From RCC90-49c sp051016155 (GTDB lineage: Bacteria; Bacteroidota; Bacteroidia; Cytophagales; Amoebophilaceae), in contig CP136537.1 of the NCBI GenBank assembly GCA_051016155.1, positions 1,240,001 through 1,304,000 of the forward strand: a stretch of 64,000 nt of DNA, in the 5' to 3' direction. The notes beneath the pieces were generated by a model. It did not search any database, had not been told where the DNA came from, and was given only the letters and a program-made list of their open reading frames with translations. Shown in pieces: positions 44,555-54,176 of the stretch. The stretch's first letter is position 1; the number at the start of each line of letters is the position of its first letter. Position numbers and translations under genes: made by a program.

Positions 44555-47500
44555 TTAATCAGCTTTTTCTGTTTTTTTCTTCTTGCGCCTCCATAGTTCT
44601 TGCCAACGATTAAACCCTGTCGTATACAACAAGCTAAGTCCTCCAGCCCATGCCCTAGCGTTGTTTGCCTCGAGAGTAGATGAGGTAATGCTCTTGTTGT
44701 AGAGCTTAGCTTTGAGCTTACCATCCTCAGTAAGTGAATATTCTACGGTCCAGTCGCCTACCAGCTTGGTAGGATTAGAATTGCCGTCTAGACGAACGTC
44801 AATCCCCCCCTCTCTAGATATGCGCAACCTACCATCGAAAAAACTGTAAGAAAGCTTAAAGTTAAGCCCTTCCAGCCCGCTGCGGTCTAGCTGCTTGAGG
44901 TCCACATCTGCATCCAGCTCAAGATTATCGTCTAGGCTAGAAACCAAATCGCCCAACTGTTGAGAGGCAAAATCTTCAGCACTTCGGCGTACAAGCCCAC
45001 CCCTTGCATCGCCTAAATTCTCTTTAAAGAATCTTTTAAAAATGAGGAGACTGACTATCTGATTGGTCAAGTATCGCTGATCTTCTAGTACTTTTCCCTC
45101 AAAACTCTCGACAGCTATTCGTGCGTTGGAGTCATTAGGATATTCTTGAAACTTGACTCTATAGCTAATATCTGGCGATAAGAGTGCCCCTTGTAGTGCT
45201 ACAAGTACTTGCACTGGATACTTACGCTTGGTGTCAGGTACCGTATTAATATTGAGTAAAGGCTTTAGTGTAACTCGTTGCTCATAAGCAGCTTGCACAT
45301 CTAATATACCGTCTTGAGGGCGGTCATACCAAGTAATATGGCTTCCAGGAAGTACTCTAAAGGTTTTTTTGACCAGCTGAAAGAGGGAGAGACTGTACTC
45401 TCCGTTTGAAAACACAAAATTACCTGCGACACTCAGTGCCCCTTGAGTATCCAAAGCGATGGTTATACGGCCATCTCCACGGCCTCTAATGACATCATCA
45501 GTGCCTGTGCGCAAAGGAAGCTCTACATAAGCATCGGGCGTGATGGTCAGTTCTAGCGTGAGTTTGAAGCCCTCTAGCGTGACTTGCGGGGAGGTATCGG
45601 CCTCTTCTTGGGACATGCTATTAAAGCGTACAAATCGAATAAATCCTTCTTTGGTAACGGTATCGTCAGACGTACCTACAGGAATGTAGACACTGGTGCC
45701 AGCCTCTGTCTTCATCTTCAGAGAGGCCTCCATGTGATCGATAGGCCCCGATAGCGTCAAGTCACCGCTCAAAAGGCCTGTACCATAAAAGTACTTATTG
45801 TCCTCTATTGTTGTATCCAAGAGCGTAAGTTGGTTTACACTTCCGACTAGGTTCACTTGGAAATTCCTTAATCCTTGGTGGGTAATGGCGCCTTGCAATA
45901 CAGCTTCCCCTTTTTGCTCATCCAACAGATGCAAGGCAGTAACATGGATCGCCTGATCAGCACATGTAAGTGTCCCATTTAAGTGATAGCGTGTGTTTAA
46001 GTAATTTATTTTAACGGCTGCCTCTGTAATATTAGCTTCTCCAGTGAGCCGAGGACTGGCTGGGCTACCATGTATGTAAACAGTGCCGCTAAGCTCTCCT
46101 GCTAGTTGAGAGAATATCTCTTCTGTAAGGGGTTCCAGTATAGTCAGTGGAGCATGCGCTAGTTGGGCAGTAAGTTGCAAGCTATTTTCTTCTTTGGCTG
46201 GTGTATAAGTGCCCTGAATGGTGATCGCTTGTTTTTGCAAGTGATTCACTTCGCCGGTCATGTTCAGTTGCTTGATGGCGTCGTCCCAGTGAGTTTGTGC
46301 CTGAATGTCTCCTATTAAGCACTGATCAATCGTAAGCTTTTGGAGCCTCACGTCACCATCAATTTGTGGCTGTGTAAGCATGCCTCGAAAGACTACCAAA
46401 GCATTGAGCTCTCCTTGAAGCTGTCGAGCTGTAAATAGATGAAAGTGTTCGAGCGCGAGATGTTTGATCTGGAGCTGTAATGCCCCATCTAGGTGAGCAG
46501 ACAGCGTACCCGTCAGGCCGACTTGTTGTTCCCCACTAGTAATCACAAAATTTTGAAACTGTGTCCAAGACTTCCCCCAGACAATGCGGTTCTCAGGATG
46601 TATGTGCCACAGCTGGTCTGCCAGTTTAATGGTAGAAGGCAGTAACACCACCTCTATAGTGTCCTTGAGCAAGATCGCCTGCCCCTGCAAGTCAACATGA
46701 TGCTTCTGCCCTTTTTCATCCAGTAGGCCACTAAAGTTGAGCTGCTGATTCTCCCAAGCAAGGGTCAGCACCAAGTCTTCTGTAGTATCGAGTTTTCCCC
46801 AATGCTGCTTTTCAGAGGCTAAGTGAACTTGGGCTGAGGCCTCTTGGCCATCTAAGGATTGGCTAGCCCATAGGTCCAGCTGTATGTGGGTCCATTGGTG
46901 CTGATGAAAAGCCAGTGCACTGGCCTCCGCAAGACGCAAAGAGAGCGCAGCTACGTCACCTTGCGTGAAACTGCCCTGAAGATGTGTGTGAGGGGCTATG
47001 TATAGTCCTTCCATGAAGATATGGAGGAGAGGATTAATGTCCTTGCAATGAATCTGGTAAGCGAACGTGTAGGGTGAGGAAGCAGACGTGAGAGGAATAG
47101 GAGGTTGATGCGTCCAACGCCTTTGATAGTTTTGTAGGAACTGTTGAAAATCAGTGGCTAGCGCAGCATAAGTACATGCCCCCTCGGCTTTGAGAGCGAT
47201 CAGGTCTGAGTCCAACTCGAGTAATTGACCTGCCTCACCTGGGCCTGCCCGAAGATGCAAAGCATCTAGCAAAAGCTCCTTCCCCTCAAAGCCCAAACAA
47301 AGCTGGCGCAATTGTGTGTCTGTTTGAGGATAATTCCAGGGCAGGCCTTGTGCAGTCATGGCTACCTCAGTGCTCAAAGTGATGTCTTGGTCTATAAGGT
47401 ACAGCTCCTGTAGAGAAGCTTGCGCTAAAACTCCTTTTACCGCCACTTTTTCTTCATCGCCGCTTAGGTCTACGGTAACGTCTGCATGCAACTTAAGGTG

Positions 47501-49042
47501 TGGATCATCCACACTGAGCTTGCCTTGAAAAAAGGTGTGGGCAAAGTGCCCGCAGGTGTAAATATTTTTGTACACGTAATTATGCAAGCCCAGTTGGGCA
47601 ATCTCTGCTTCCAGGTGGCAACGGACAGTAGAGAGCGAAAGGCCTTGCCCTTGTAGTTGCCCTTGCATGGTTAGCTGCTGTATGGCATCGTTGTGTAGCA
47701 GTGTGCCTAGCGCAAGATCACAGACAGCAATGGCCCCTTCATAGGTGACACACTGGGTGATAGGGTCTAGCTTACAAGCCAGGTCAGTGGTCACCTGCCC
47801 TACATCTGTGTCAAGATGGGCTTGGGCTGTAAAACCATCTTTTTTACCATGAAAATGGCCGTGGGCCTTCAAAAGCTTACATGGCTCGATCAGTTGATAG
47901 CTGCTTTCATCCAAGTAAGGGCGTAAATCTGTCGTATGCAGTATGCCGTGCTCCAATGCTATGTCGAATGTGGCCTCCTGCACATCGGGCAGCCCCTGGA
48001 AGTGCATATGGCCCTTGAAGTGGCTATCCTGGGTCCCTAGCCCCAGCTGAAAGTCGCGGCAATAGAAGTCATTCAACTGTCCCTCCAACTTACCACGGAG
48101 CGTATAAGCAGTTGTATGCTGTTTAAAATAAGGAATTAGGGCGCCTAACTCTTTAGAAGAAAGAACCGTTTCGTCTAAGTGGGCGACAAAATGCGCCTTG
48201 TCTTGGAGTGGCCCTGCTGCTCCTAAGTCGTCATCCGTAATTGTGAAATCTCCTCTAAGGTGGCTATGGCCTGTCTGCAAGCACAATGCCTGACAGTTCA
48301 CACTATGAGGCGTAACACGCAGCGCAGTAGCCAGATGCTCGATCGATAAAGGCGCATCTGCGTGCTTGCCCGCCAAGTGCTGAATAGCTACGTCCAGGGT
48401 GCTATTTTGGAGGTGTAGATTCGTTAGCTCTGCCTGGATTTGGTGGAGGGCCAAATGATGAAAGTCCAGGGTATCTTGCTGTGGCGCCTCGGTGAGGTCG
48501 TTGATGGAGACGGCCCAGTCTTGCAATAGGAGGCTTTGAACACGCAAGTTCGGAGAGGGGCGTGATGTATCTTGAGGCGAGGCTGTATCCCCTGCCAGGC
48601 GCTGTAGCAGTAAGATAAAATTGTACACTTCCTCCTCCTTTTCCTTGCGCAGGTGCACGCGGGCGCCTTTTACGCCTAGTGCCGGCAGGTTGATCTCTCT
48701 TTTCACAAGCCATGGCCAAAGAGCTACTTTGAGCGTCAGTTGGTCCACTGACAGCATATCGTTGTCGTGCGGATCTTTGATGACAAGCCCTTGGAGCGAA
48801 ATTTGCTGCAGCCATTTGAGGCGAAAAGTTTGGTGGGTGATGGTAAACTGGGTCGTATGGCTGAGGTGCTGTAAGAGTTTTCTGCACAATGCATTTTGAA
48901 CATAGGGCAGCTGAAGCACTCCTACAATAGTTATGAAGAGGACTAATACGGTTGCTGCAAGCCCTTTCAACAGCTTAGGTCCTCTTTTTTTGCGTAGTTT
49001 CGTTTTTTGTTGATTTGTATCCAATGTCGAGTAATTATCCAA
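44555..49042 (-). CDS. tamB: translocation/assembly module TamB-like protein (DUF490)
   Basis: A 1495-residue AsmA-superfamily protein. An N-terminal membrane anchor (about residues 27-48, GLAATVLVLFITIVGVLQL) is followed by a very long repetitive beta-rich periplasmic part and the C-terminal DUF490/TamB domain (GEYSLSLFQLVKKTF, RISREGGIDVRL). Such proteins form a hydrophobic groove and are linked to lipid transport and outer membrane assembly. The gene diverges from tsaD with overlapping starts: the ATG at 49042 overlaps tsaD by 19 bases, while an in-frame TTG at 49024 would cut that to one base. The C terminus ends in a Lys/Arg-rich tail (RRKKKKTEKAD). Confidence 0.9.
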   Translation of the reverse strand: MDNYSTLDTNQQKTKLRKKRGPKLLKGLAATVLVLFITIVGVLQLPYVQNALCRKLLQHLSHTTQFTITHQTFRLKWLQQISLQGLVIKDPHDNDMLSVDQLTLKVALWPWLVKREINLPALGVKGARVHLRKEKEEEVYNFILLLQRLAGDTASPQDTSRPSPNLRVQSLLLQDWAVSINDLTEAPQQDTLDFHHLALHQIQAELTNLHLQNSTLDVAIQHLAGKHADAPLSIEHLATALRVTPHSVNCQALCLQTGHSHLRGDFTITDDDLGAAGPLQDKAHFVAHLDETVLSSKELGALIPYFKQHTTAYTLRGKLEGQLNDFYCRDFQLGLGTQDSHFKGHMHFQGLPDVQEATFDIALEHGILHTTDLRPYLDESSYQLIEPCKLLKAHGHFHGKKDGFTAQAHLDTDVGQVTTDLACKLDPITQCVTYEGAIAVCDLALGTLLHNDAIQQLTMQGQLQGQGLSLSTVRCHLEAEIAQLGLHNYVYKNIYTCGHFAHTFFQGKLSVDDPHLKLHADVTVDLSGDEEKVAVKGVLAQASLQELYLIDQDITLSTEVAMTAQGLPWNYPQTDTQLRQLCLGFEGKELLLDALHLRAGPGEAGQLLELDSDLIALKAEGACTYAALATDFQQFLQNYQRRWTHQPPIPLTSASSPYTFAYQIHCKDINPLLHIFMEGLYIAPHTHLQGSFTQGDVAALSLRLAEASALAFHQHQWTHIQLDLWASQSLDGQEASAQVHLASEKQHWGKLDTTEDLVLTLAWENQQLNFSGLLDEKGQKHHVDLQGQAILLKDTIEVVLLPSTIKLADQLWHIHPENRIVWGKSWTQFQNFVITSGEQQVGLTGTLSAHLDGALQLQIKHLALEHFHLFTARQLQGELNALVVFRGMLTQPQIDGDVRLQKLTIDQCLIGDIQAQTHWDDAIKQLNMTGEVNHLQKQAITIQGTYTPAKEENSLQLTAQLAHAPLTILEPLTEEIFSQLAGELSGTVYIHGSPASPRLTGEANITEAAVKINYLNTRYHLNGTLTCADQAIHVTALHLLDEQKGEAVLQGAITHQGLRNFQVNLVGSVNQLTLLDTTIEDNKYFYGTGLLSGDLTLSGPIDHMEASLKMKTEAGTSVYIPVGTSDDTVTKEGFIRFVRFNSMSQEEADTSPQVTLEGFKLTLELTITPDAYVELPLRTGTDDVIRGRGDGRITIALDTQGALSVAGNFVFSNGEYSLSLFQLVKKTFRVLPGSHITWYDRPQDGILDVQAAYEQRVTLKPLLNINTVPDTKRKYPVQVLVALQGALLSPDISYRVKFQEYPNDSNARIAVESFEGKVLEDQRYLTNQIVSLLIFKRFFKENLGDARGGLVRRSAEDFASQQLGDLVSSLDDNLELDADVDLKQLDRSGLEGLNFKLSYSFFDGRLRISREGGIDVRLDGNSNPTKLVGDWTVEYSLTEDGKLKAKLYNKSITSSTLEANNARAWAGGLSLLYTTGFNRWQELWRRKKKKTEKAD

Positions 49043-50037
49043 CTATATTGGCTATCGAGTCTTCGTGTGATGAGACAGCTGCTGCAGTAGTCTGTCAAGG
49101 CAAGATAGCAAGCAATGTGGTGGCCACCCAAGCAGTGCACGAGCAGTATGGCGGCGTAGTGCCAGAGTTAGCTTCGCGGGCCCACCAGCAAAACATCGTT
49201 CCTGTGGTGCATCAAGCCCTGCAACAGGCCCATGTCACGCCTGGCATGCTCCATGCTGTGGCTTTTACCCAAGGGCCAGGGTTGTTAGGGTCTTTGCTTG
49301 TGGGCACTTCTTTTGCCAAGGCCCTGGCTTTTGCCCTTGACATTCCGCTGATTGCTGTGCACCATATGAAGGCCCATGTCTTGGCACACTTCATTGACCT
49401 GCCTGGTCCTTCTTTTCCTTTTCTCTGCCTGACGGTGAGCGGTGGGCATACGCAGCTGGTCTTGGTCAAAGACTATCTGACCATGGAGGTCTTGGGCACT
49501 ACCCAAGACGATGCCATTGGCGAAGCATTCGATAAGATAGGTAAGCTCATGGGCTTCCCTTATCCTGGCGGGCCTCACATTGATCGCTACGCACAGCAAG
49601 GGAACCCGCATCGCTTTCAGTTTCCAATGACCATCATGCCGCAGCTCGATTTTTCTTTTAGTGGCATCAAAACTGCTTTTCTACAGTTGCTCAAGAAAAA
49701 TAAGGCTCAAAACCCGCAGTTCATCGCACAACAGCGTGACGATCTTTGTGCTAGCATTCAGCAGGCTTTGCTCCAGATGCTGCTGGACAAGCTCCAAAAA
49801 GCAGTGGCACAAACGGGCCTCAAAACCATTGCTGTGGCAGGTGGAGTAGCAGCCAATACAGGCCTGAGGCGCGAATTACAGCGCCTGGCAGTGCAAGAAG
49901 GATGGCAGGTATTCATCCCCTCCCTGGCTTATTGCACGGACAATGCTGCTATGGTGGCCATGGCGGCTCATTACCAGTACTTGGCAGGTGACTTCAGCGA
50001 CTTGCGGGCAACTGCTTTGCCTAGGATGGCTTATTAA
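49024..50037 (+). CDS. tsaD: tRNA N6-adenosine threonylcarbamoyltransferase TsaD
   Basis: Kae1/TsaD ASKHA enzyme that transfers the threonylcarbamoyl group to A37 of ANN-decoding tRNAs, with TsaB and TsaE. Landmarks: ILAIESSCDETAAAVV at the start, PGLLGSLLVG near residue 85, the metal-binding pair His114 and His118 in HHMKAH, and SGGHTQLVLV and AVAGGVAANTGLR. The ATG at 49024 gives 337 residues; a TTG at 49015 lies upstream in frame but fits less well. Its start overlaps the divergent tamB start, so no separate promoter region exists between the two genes. Confidence 0.95.
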   Translation: MSSNYPTILAIESSCDETAAAVVCQGKIASNVVATQAVHEQYGGVVPELASRAHQQNIVPVVHQALQQAHVTPGMLHAVAFTQGPGLLGSLLVGTSFAKALAFALDIPLIAVHHMKAHVLAHFIDLPGPSFPFLCLTVSGGHTQLVLVKDYLTMEVLGTTQDDAIGEAFDKIGKLMGFPYPGGPHIDRYAQQGNPHRFQFPMTIMPQLDFSFSGIKTAFLQLLKKNKAQNPQFIAQQRDDLCASIQQALLQMLLDKLQKAVAQTGLKTIAVAGGVAANTGLRRELQRLAVQEGWQVFIPSLAYCTDNAAMVAMAAHYQYLAGDFSDLRATALPRMAY

Positions 50038-50145
50038 TGGGCTAGGATGGACACAAATATCAGCTACTACACCAATGAAACCGCTCAAAAAATTCGCCTT
50101 CTTGGCGATAGCATGGGCATGTTTCCTAGTTTCAAGAATTCAGAC

Positions 50146-50153
50146 TAGCTTTG
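50146..50153 (+). promoter_or_regulatory. -7 element (TAGCTTTG) of tRNA-Gln
   Basis: TAGCTTTG matches TAnnTTTG, 18 bases before the mature tRNA 5' end. A TTTC 21 bases upstream is a weak -33 match. Confidence 0.5.
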
Positions 50154-50170
50154 TACTTCTAAGTAAACAT

Positions 50171-50243
50171 TGTCCGATGGTGTAATTGGCAACACGTCTG
50201 GTTTTGGTCCAGAAGAGTCTAGGTTCGAGCCCTAGTCGGACAA
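50171..50243 (+). tRNA. tRNA-Gln (anticodon UUG)
   Basis: The acceptor arms TGTCCGA and TCGGACA pair over seven bases. The anticodon stem TCTGG/CCAGA encloses a seven-base loop TTTTGGT with anticodon TTG at positions 34-36, so it reads CAA (and CAG by wobble) as Gln. The T arm has GGTTCGAGCCC. A single discriminator A follows; CCA is not encoded. It is 73 bases and complete. A weak D arm (GGTGTAATTGGCAAC) is normal for Gln. Confidence 0.95.
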
Positions 50244-50306
50244 CACAAGTGCTCAAACTTACTTGAGAGGCAATCTATTTTTTCTGCTTGAAAACATAAA
50301 AACATT

Positions 50307-51572
50307 ATGCGATCCACTCGTTTCATACTGCCTGGCTTGTTTTGTTTCGTCACTATGGCTGGCCAAGCACATGCTGCAGAAGAACCTCTCTTTGAAGAGG
50401 GAGGGAAAGAAGCTGCTGAACTTGAGGCCAAAAAGCAAGAACAGCTAACGATAGAAGTAGACAATGCCTTGAACGAAGCGCGGCTGGCCAAGGAGTTGGC
50501 AGGGCTACAAGCAGAGATAAGGCGCCTGATGCTGGAGAAGGAGGCCATCTCACTCAGATGGGAGCTTGCGCAAGAGCAGAGCAAAAGAAAGCACGAAGAG
50601 GAGATGCTGGCCCTTCGTCAGGAAGGAGAAAAGTTGAGGGCTGAAGTAGCCGTCTCACAGGCCAGGGTAGAAAAAATCCTAGAACAGTTTAATGCAGCCT
50701 CTGTAGAGCTCCACAACAAGATGAGCCTGCTAAAATTGGAGTCAGAACATCTTCGTGCAGAGGTAGATCAATTTAAAGTGACAAAAAAGCGCGCTAGTTA
50801 TGCAGGAGGGGCACCCACCTATTTAAAAGAACCGCTACAACAAAGCGGCTCTTTAGTCATTTCTGACCGGCGTATTGACCTCAATGGTGTAATCACCCCT
50901 TGGAGGGGCAATTACATCGCAGACCGCATTGAGTATTTTAACAACAAAGACGCTACTCTTCCTATTTTTATTGTGATCGAGAATTCACCAGGGGGATCAG
51001 TCATGGCAGGGTTTCATATCCTGAAAGCCATGCAGCACAGCCAAGCGCCTGTGTACGTAGTAGTTAAATCCTTTGCTGCCTCCATGGCTGCTTGCCTTAC
51101 TACTTTAGCAGACAAATCGTATGCTTATCCTAATGCAATGGTCCTGCACCATCAGCCTTGGACATTCGCAGTAGGGAACGTAAGAGAGCTGGGAGAGCTC
51201 TATGAAGAGATGAAAGAGTTGTGGTCACGTTTAGGAGGGCCCATTGCCAAAAAAATGGGGATATCGTTGAAGGAACTTGACAAAAGGTTATATGTAAAGT
51301 CAGCACGAGGCGACTGGGCAGAGTTTGCGGACAATGCTAAAAAACTCAAATGGGTCGATCATACCATTAGTGGCATAAGAGACAGTGGGGCTCGCGAGCT
51401 ACCTGAAGCTACTGACTACACCTTTGAAAAATACCTCAAAGAGTATTTTCTGGTCACAGAAGATGCAGTGCAGTCAAAAGACGCTGCTTTATACCTCCCT
51501 CTGTTAGGGCCGAAAGACTTTTACTACCTATACAACCCAGACAATAGGTACCAAATGCGTCCTGTGAAGTAG
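50307..51572 (+). CDS. exported ClpP/SppA-like serine protease with coiled coil
   Basis: A signal peptide (MRSTRFILPGLFCFVTMAGQ, cut after AHA) exports the protein. Residues about 45-165 form a charged coiled coil (many Glu/Lys/Leu heptads). The C-terminal ~240 residues match the Clp/crotonase fold: the NSPGGSVMAGF oxyanion segment near residue 229, nucleophile Ser259 in FAASMA, His282 in HHQPW, and Asp336 in GDWAEFAD, the order and spacing of the ClpP triad. No ClpX/ClpC partner motif is expected outside the cytoplasm. It probably acts in the periplasm or is anchored through the coiled coil. The substrate is unknown. Confidence 0.85.
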   Translation: MRSTRFILPGLFCFVTMAGQAHAAEEPLFEEGGKEAAELEAKKQEQLTIEVDNALNEARLAKELAGLQAEIRRLMLEKEAISLRWELAQEQSKRKHEEEMLALRQEGEKLRAEVAVSQARVEKILEQFNAASVELHNKMSLLKLESEHLRAEVDQFKVTKKRASYAGGAPTYLKEPLQQSGSLVISDRRIDLNGVITPWRGNYIADRIEYFNNKDATLPIFIVIENSPGGSVMAGFHILKAMQHSQAPVYVVVKSFAASMAACLTTLADKSYAYPNAMVLHHQPWTFAVGNVRELGELYEEMKELWSRLGGPIAKKMGISLKELDKRLYVKSARGDWAEFADNAKKLKWVDHTISGIRDSGARELPEATDYTFEKYLKEYFLVTEDAVQSKDAALYLPLLGPKDFYYLYNPDNRYQMRPVK

Positions 51573-52002
51573 TATCCCATGCTAGAGAGCAGGTCTGTTC
51601 AGCGTGCCCAGCGCTGAGCAGTCCAAAACTTATGGAGGTTTCCCCGTTCTATTGTATTTCTCGTTGATTTGCTTTAAGCTGCAAGTAGCGTGATTAATAC
51701 GTTACCCCTTAAGAACTCAAATAGTACTGCTTTTTGCAGCCATATAGCCTGATTTGTGCGCACAGTATTGGTCAGGATTTTGACCTAAGCTTGTTATCCC
51801 TCGCAAAAATTTGCACTAGCAAAAAGACACGCCTAGGGCCAAGCAGCGACAGCTTTTCAAACGGAGGCCTATACAATAGGCTATTTGAGCGAGAAAAATT
51901 TGTTTTTAAGCATTAACTAATGAACCAATAAAGCAATGTTCTGATAGTCAAATAAGCAGATAACGTAATCACAAAATCACTTAATAATACACTGGTCTCG
52001 CT
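51573..52002. other. 430-base gap, mostly featureless
   Basis: I see no gene. Bases 51966-51999 are a copy of the dispersed repeat (AATCACAAAATCACTTAATA). Bases 51920-51960 hold AATGAACCAATAAAGCAATG-like AT-rich sequence, weakly similar to the leader repeats. Confidence 0.5.
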
Positions 52003-52689
52003 ATGGATATTATTGGTCTCCTTCTTCTATTAGTCAGTGCAGCCGTCAGCCAGACATTTATGCGCAAATTTGCGGGCTATGCCAAACGCCAGCTGCACGC
52101 GAACTGGTCAGGGGCTGAAGTGGCTCAAAAAATGCTCCGTGAACATGGAATCGATCAAGTAAAGATTACTTGTACCCGTGGGCACTTGACCGATCACTAT
52201 AACCCACAGACCCGAACGGTGAACCTGAGCGAACAAGTGTATTCCGGAAGAAATGCTGCGGCTGCGGCTATAGCTGCCCACGAATGTGGCCATGCTGTGC
52301 AGCACGCTCAAGGCTATGTGTTCTTGCGCTTTCGCTCTGCCATGGTGCCGTTGCTCTCAGCCACGTCGCATTTTATCCCCTGGACGATCCTGCTCGGCGT
52401 AGTGATCATCAATACGACCTTAGTGCCGCTGAAAATCGGGATAGCACTCTATGCCCTTACTGCGCTGTTCAGCTTGGTCACACTGCCGGTAGAGTTTGAT
52501 GCCAGCCGAAGAGCCCTGGCTTGGATGGACCGTCAAGGAGTGGTAAACAGCCAAGAGCGTCAGATGGCTAAAGATGCTTTGTGGTGGGCTGCCATGACCT
52601 ATGTGGTAGCAGCCTTAGGCGCTTTGATACAGTTGATGCGGCTGTGGCTCGTCTTGATGAATAAAGAAGATAGGCGGGGAAGTAATTAG
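52003..52689 (+). CDS. YugP-type zinc metallopeptidase
   Basis: A 228-residue integral membrane peptidase of the Zn_peptidase_2 (PF04298) family. The catalytic HExxH is His93-Glu-Cys-Gly-His97 (AAHECGHAVQH). A first helix (IIGLLLLLVSAAVSQ) begins at the N terminus and three more follow the active site, ending in LIQLMRLWLVLM. The SEQVYSGRNAAAAAIAAHE lead-in is typical of the family. The catalytic third ligand (FDASRRALAW) is present. The physiological substrate of the family is not established to my knowledge. It precedes mazG by 76 bases, possibly in one operon. Confidence 0.88.
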   Translation: MDIIGLLLLLVSAAVSQTFMRKFAGYAKRQLHANWSGAEVAQKMLREHGIDQVKITCTRGHLTDHYNPQTRTVNLSEQVYSGRNAAAAAIAAHECGHAVQHAQGYVFLRFRSAMVPLLSATSHFIPWTILLGVVIINTTLVPLKIGIALYALTALFSLVTLPVEFDASRRALAWMDRQGVVNSQERQMAKDALWWAAMTYVVAALGALIQLMRLWLVLMNKEDRRGSN

Positions 52690-52765
52690 GCGATTCAGTC
52701 ATTCATACAGCTACTACTTCAACTCGGGACCTACAGGGCAGAGGAATCATTGATAGGCTACTCAT

Positions 52766-53569
52766 ATGGAAGCACGTGTTGACAAAAACAAAGACGCCAC
52801 ACTCCAGGCATTTGATCGGCTTTTGAAGATCATGGACGAGCTGAGAACGCAGTGCCCATGGGATCGACAACAGACCATAGAGAGCCTGAGGCACCTCACC
52901 ATCGAGGAGACTTATGAGCTCTCTGAGGCCATCTTGGCGGCAGACATGCAGAATGTTAAAAAAGAGCTAGGCGACTTACTCTTGCACATTGTGTTTCATG
53001 CCCGCATTGCTGCTGAGCAGAAGGCCTTTACCCTCACCGAGGTCATTCAAGCCCTGTGCGAAAAGCTGATCGATCGGCATCCTCATATATATGCCCAAGC
53101 AAAGGCCCAGGACGCCCAAGAAGTAGCGCAGCAATGGGAAGAGATCAAGCTGAAGGAAAAAGGGAATAGCTCCGTACTGGGGGGTGTGCCAGCCTCTTTG
53201 CCTAGTCTTATCAAAGCCATGCGCATGCAAGAAAAGGCCCTAAGAATCGGGGTCGGACAGCAAGGTGCGCAAGAGACCTTCAAAAAAGTGCAGGAGAAAA
53301 TGCAAGTCTTGGCGCAGGCAGATATTCAACAAGCCTCTGATAAGATTTCGTCTCAAACATTGCAAGAGACCCTGGGCGCTTTACTGTTCGAGTTGGTCAG
53401 CTATGCAAGATTCATTAAGCTTGATCCAGAAGCAGCGCTAGAAAAGGCCAACCAAAAGTTCAAGGAAAGAGTCCAGCGCATGGAGCAGCAAATCACTGAG
53501 GAGGGCCAACACCTTCCTCAACTCTCACCAGAGGAGGTCAATAAGTATTGGGAGCAGGCTGCCTCCTGA
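52766..53569 (+). CDS. mazG: nucleoside triphosphate pyrophosphohydrolase
   Basis: Hydrolyses NTPs and dNTPs to monophosphates plus pyrophosphate, cleaning the nucleotide pool. The first MazG domain carries CPWDRQQTIESLRHLTIEE with the metal-binding EETYE and ExxxD (KKELGDLLLHIVFHARI). A second MazG-like domain (TLGALLFELVSYARFIKLDPE) follows with fewer catalytic residues, as in E. coli MazG. The length of 267 fits the two-domain form. The ATG at 52766 is consistent with the family, whose N termini vary. Confidence 0.94.
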   Translation: MEARVDKNKDATLQAFDRLLKIMDELRTQCPWDRQQTIESLRHLTIEETYELSEAILAADMQNVKKELGDLLLHIVFHARIAAEQKAFTLTEVIQALCEKLIDRHPHIYAQAKAQDAQEVAQQWEEIKLKEKGNSSVLGGVPASLPSLIKAMRMQEKALRIGVGQQGAQETFKKVQEKMQVLAQADIQQASDKISSQTLQETLGALLFELVSYARFIKLDPEAALEKANQKFKERVQRMEQQITEEGQHLPQLSPEEVNKYWEQAAS

Positions 53570-53901
53570 ATGGGCCTCATCATCGAGTTTGATTAGAGAT
53601 CATTGCACTATTGCGTGATTTTGTGGTTGCATAATTTCAAAGCTCTTTCTGAGCTTACGAAGATGCCTTTTCGAGTGTTCTCAGATATTAAGAGGCCGTT
53701 ACATTACTGAACAGTCTTGTGATGGTGTGATTTAAAAACTATTTCTAGACCTGAGAAGGCCTATTTGTAGACCATCAGGTGTACTTTTCAGCAGCTTCAT
53801 TAAGGACATTTGTCAGTAATGTTAGTTCCTTTAATATTGTATATTTCAAAGTTTTTTATATGTTTGCCGCTTGTAAATAATAACCATTTAATAAACCACT
53901 T
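53570..53901. other. intergenic with dispersed repeat copy and rpmE2 promoter
   Basis: Bases 53596-53720 hold a minus-strand copy of the dispersed repeat family (reverse complement has CACAAAATCACGCAATAGTG). The rpmE2 promoter lies at 53837-53866. No other gene is evident. Confidence 0.55.
53837..53866 (+). promoter_or_regulatory. Bacteroidota-type promoter of rpmE2
   Basis: TTG at 53837-53839, a 19-base spacer and TATGTTTG at 53859-53866: an exact match to TTG-N19-TAnnTTTG. The ATG follows 36 bases later. Confidence 0.8.
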
Positions 53902-54147
53902 ATGAAAAAAGATATTCATCCAGTATACAGAGAAGTAGTTTTCCTAGACACTTCAAGCAATTCTAAGTTTTTGACACGCTCTACGATGCACGCAAAAGAC
54001 ACCACTCAGTGGGAAGATGGTAAGGAGTATCCCCTTGTCAAAGTGGAGATTAGTGCAGCCTCTCATCCTTTTTACACAGGGAAGAAGATATTCGTGGACA
54101 CAGCTGGCAGGGTAGAAAAATTCCAGCGGAAGTACGGAAAAAAGTAG
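53902..54147 (+). CDS. rpmE2: 50S ribosomal protein L31, type B
   Basis: An 81-residue ribosomal protein with the type B start MKKDIHPVYREVVFLDTSSN and the PFYTGKKIFVDTAGRVEKF segment near the C terminus. It lacks the zinc-binding Cys residues of type A L31, as expected for type B. A strong Bacteroidota promoter lies directly upstream and a 9-bp hairpin 29 bases past the stop. It is transcribed on its own. Confidence 0.96.
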   Translation: MKKDIHPVYREVVFLDTSSNSKFLTRSTMHAKDTTQWEDGKEYPLVKVEISAASHPFYTGKKIFVDTAGRVEKFQRKYGKK

Positions 54148-54176
54148 TGTGTCACGGCTGGCTCATTCATCCCAAA

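Noticed and set aside
48402..48887. 161-codon open frame within tamB
   Set aside because: Another frame of the long tamB gene; Pro/Arg-rich and without family features.
51734..51916. 60-codon open frame in the gap after the ClpP-like gene
   Set aside because: No promoter, no recognisable motif and low-complexity composition; treated as chance.
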